Shown here one piece after another: positions 13,083 through 13,416 of a stretch of 13,416 bases of DNA. The translations under genes were made by a program, and so were the position numbers. Position 1 is the stretch's first letter. The number at the start of each line of letters is the position of its first letter. The stretch comes from JACRPZ01 sp040758255 (GTDB taxonomy: Bacteria; Nitrospirota; Thermodesulfovibrionia; UBA6902): the NCBI GenBank assembly GCA_040758255.1, contig JBFLVX010000054.1:1-13416 (forward strand), in the 5' to 3' direction. The notes under the pieces are model-generated. The model ran no database searches and had not been told where the DNA came from. It worked only from the letters and a program-made list of their open reading frames with translations.

Positions 13083-13416
13083 TTGTCATATACCCGGAAT
13101 ATAGAATCAGCCCCCCTCCAGCCAGCGCCTGAAGCCCCGGAATCTCATTCAGGAATATCAGCGCCAATATCACAGCTCCCGCAGGCTCCAGGTATCCGAG
13201 TATCGCAGCCTCATTTGCCCTCACGCTTTTAAAGCCCTGGACATAGAGAAGCGGAGCGATTGTTGAATGGAGTATTCCCATAGTAATAACGTAAGGCAGG
13301 GAGTGTGCTGTAAGAGTCGTGTCAATAGCAAAAGGGAGAAGGATCAGGGCAGCGATACTGTTTTGCGCAAATACAATAAATAAAGACGGGTATTTTGACG
13401 TTATCACTTTTAAGAG
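13072..13416 (-). CDS. EamA/DMT-family transporter, C-terminal part (cut by window edge)
   Basis: The reading frame stays open to the right edge, so the N-terminal part of the gene is outside the window. A GTG within the frame near 13407 is not taken as the start. The visible 115 or so residues are the second EamA domain of a drug/metabolite transporter. About four hydrophobic helices are seen, with the family-typical NEAAILGYLEPAGAVILALIFLNE (LEP motif) before the last helix. Members are inner-membrane exporters of small metabolites such as amino acids; substrate cannot be told. A terminator-like hairpin follows the stop. Confidence 0.85.
   Translation of the reverse strand, partial: LLKVITSKYPSLFIVFAQNSIAALILLPFAIDTTLTAHSLPYVITMGILHSTIAPLLYVQGFKSVRANEAAILGYLEPAGAVILALIFLNEIPGLQALAGGGLILYSGYMTIRG

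Noticed and set aside
1..13416. CRISPR array, tRNA, rRNA or transposase
   Set aside because: No regular repeat-spacer pattern, cloverleaf, rRNA sequence or transposase frame was found; the 7-bp arrays are contiguous without spacers.

Overview
The window is a gene-dense bacterial chromosome segment with moderate GC, 13 complete protein genes and one gene cut by the right edge. No rRNA, tRNA, CRISPR array, transposase or phage gene was recognised. The gene set includes a CcdA thiol-disulfide transporter, molybdenum cofactor proteins, a menaquinone-type UbiE/MenG methyltransferase and a core MetE-like methyltransferase. A tmk-holB-ricT-metG cluster is also present. Together these suggest an anaerobic or respiratory, menaquinone-using bacterium, perhaps of the Nitrospirota or a deltaproteobacterial-type lineage. 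That taxonomic guess is inference and was not tested.

Layout. (1) From about 7.6 kb down to the left edge runs a tightly packed minus-strand operon. Its order is a core MetE/UROD-like methyltransferase, tmk, holB, ricT, metG, a MOSC-domain protein, mog and ccdA. Most neighbours overlap or lie within 30 nt of each other, so a head promoter just before the methyltransferase probably drives much of it. The tmk-holB-ricT-metG part recalls the replication/tRNA-synthetase cluster of Bacillus. (2) A divergent promoter region at 7562-7605 separates this operon from a plus-strand trio: ubiE/menG, an AT-richer gene for an exported DUF4424-like protein, and a stand-alone LigD-type 3'-phosphoesterase domain. 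(3) From 9.8 kb to the right edge, genes are on the minus strand again. These are an EamA transporter (partial), a zinc-ribbon response regulator, two cysteine synthase paralogues (CysK-type, then CysM-type) and a two-CBS-domain protein with its own strong promoter and Shine-Dalgarno site.

The most striking signal is inside essential genes. metG and holB each carry an in-frame stretch of about 77 bp built from degenerate 7-bp tandem units. In both genes a G-rich half is followed by an A/C-rich half on the coding strand. The metG copy sits in the catalytic half just before a conserved WPAD motif. The holB copy lies between the first and second cysteines of the clamp-loader zinc module. metG has a further short hairpin-forming insertion in the linker before its C-terminal tRNA-binding domain. 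These look like small dispersed repeats that have entered coding sequence while keeping the frame open. A second unexplained structure is a 29-bp inverted repeat (26/29 matching) with its arms 95 bp apart, in the gap between the two cysteine synthase genes. It resembles a miniature inverted-repeat element or a long regulatory hairpin.

Functionally, the left operon mixes DNA precursor supply and replication (tmk, holB), RNA processing (ricT), translation (metG), molybdenum cofactor chemistry (MOSC, mog) and cytochrome or periplasmic thiol maturation (ccdA). The right half centres on cysteine synthesis and signalling.
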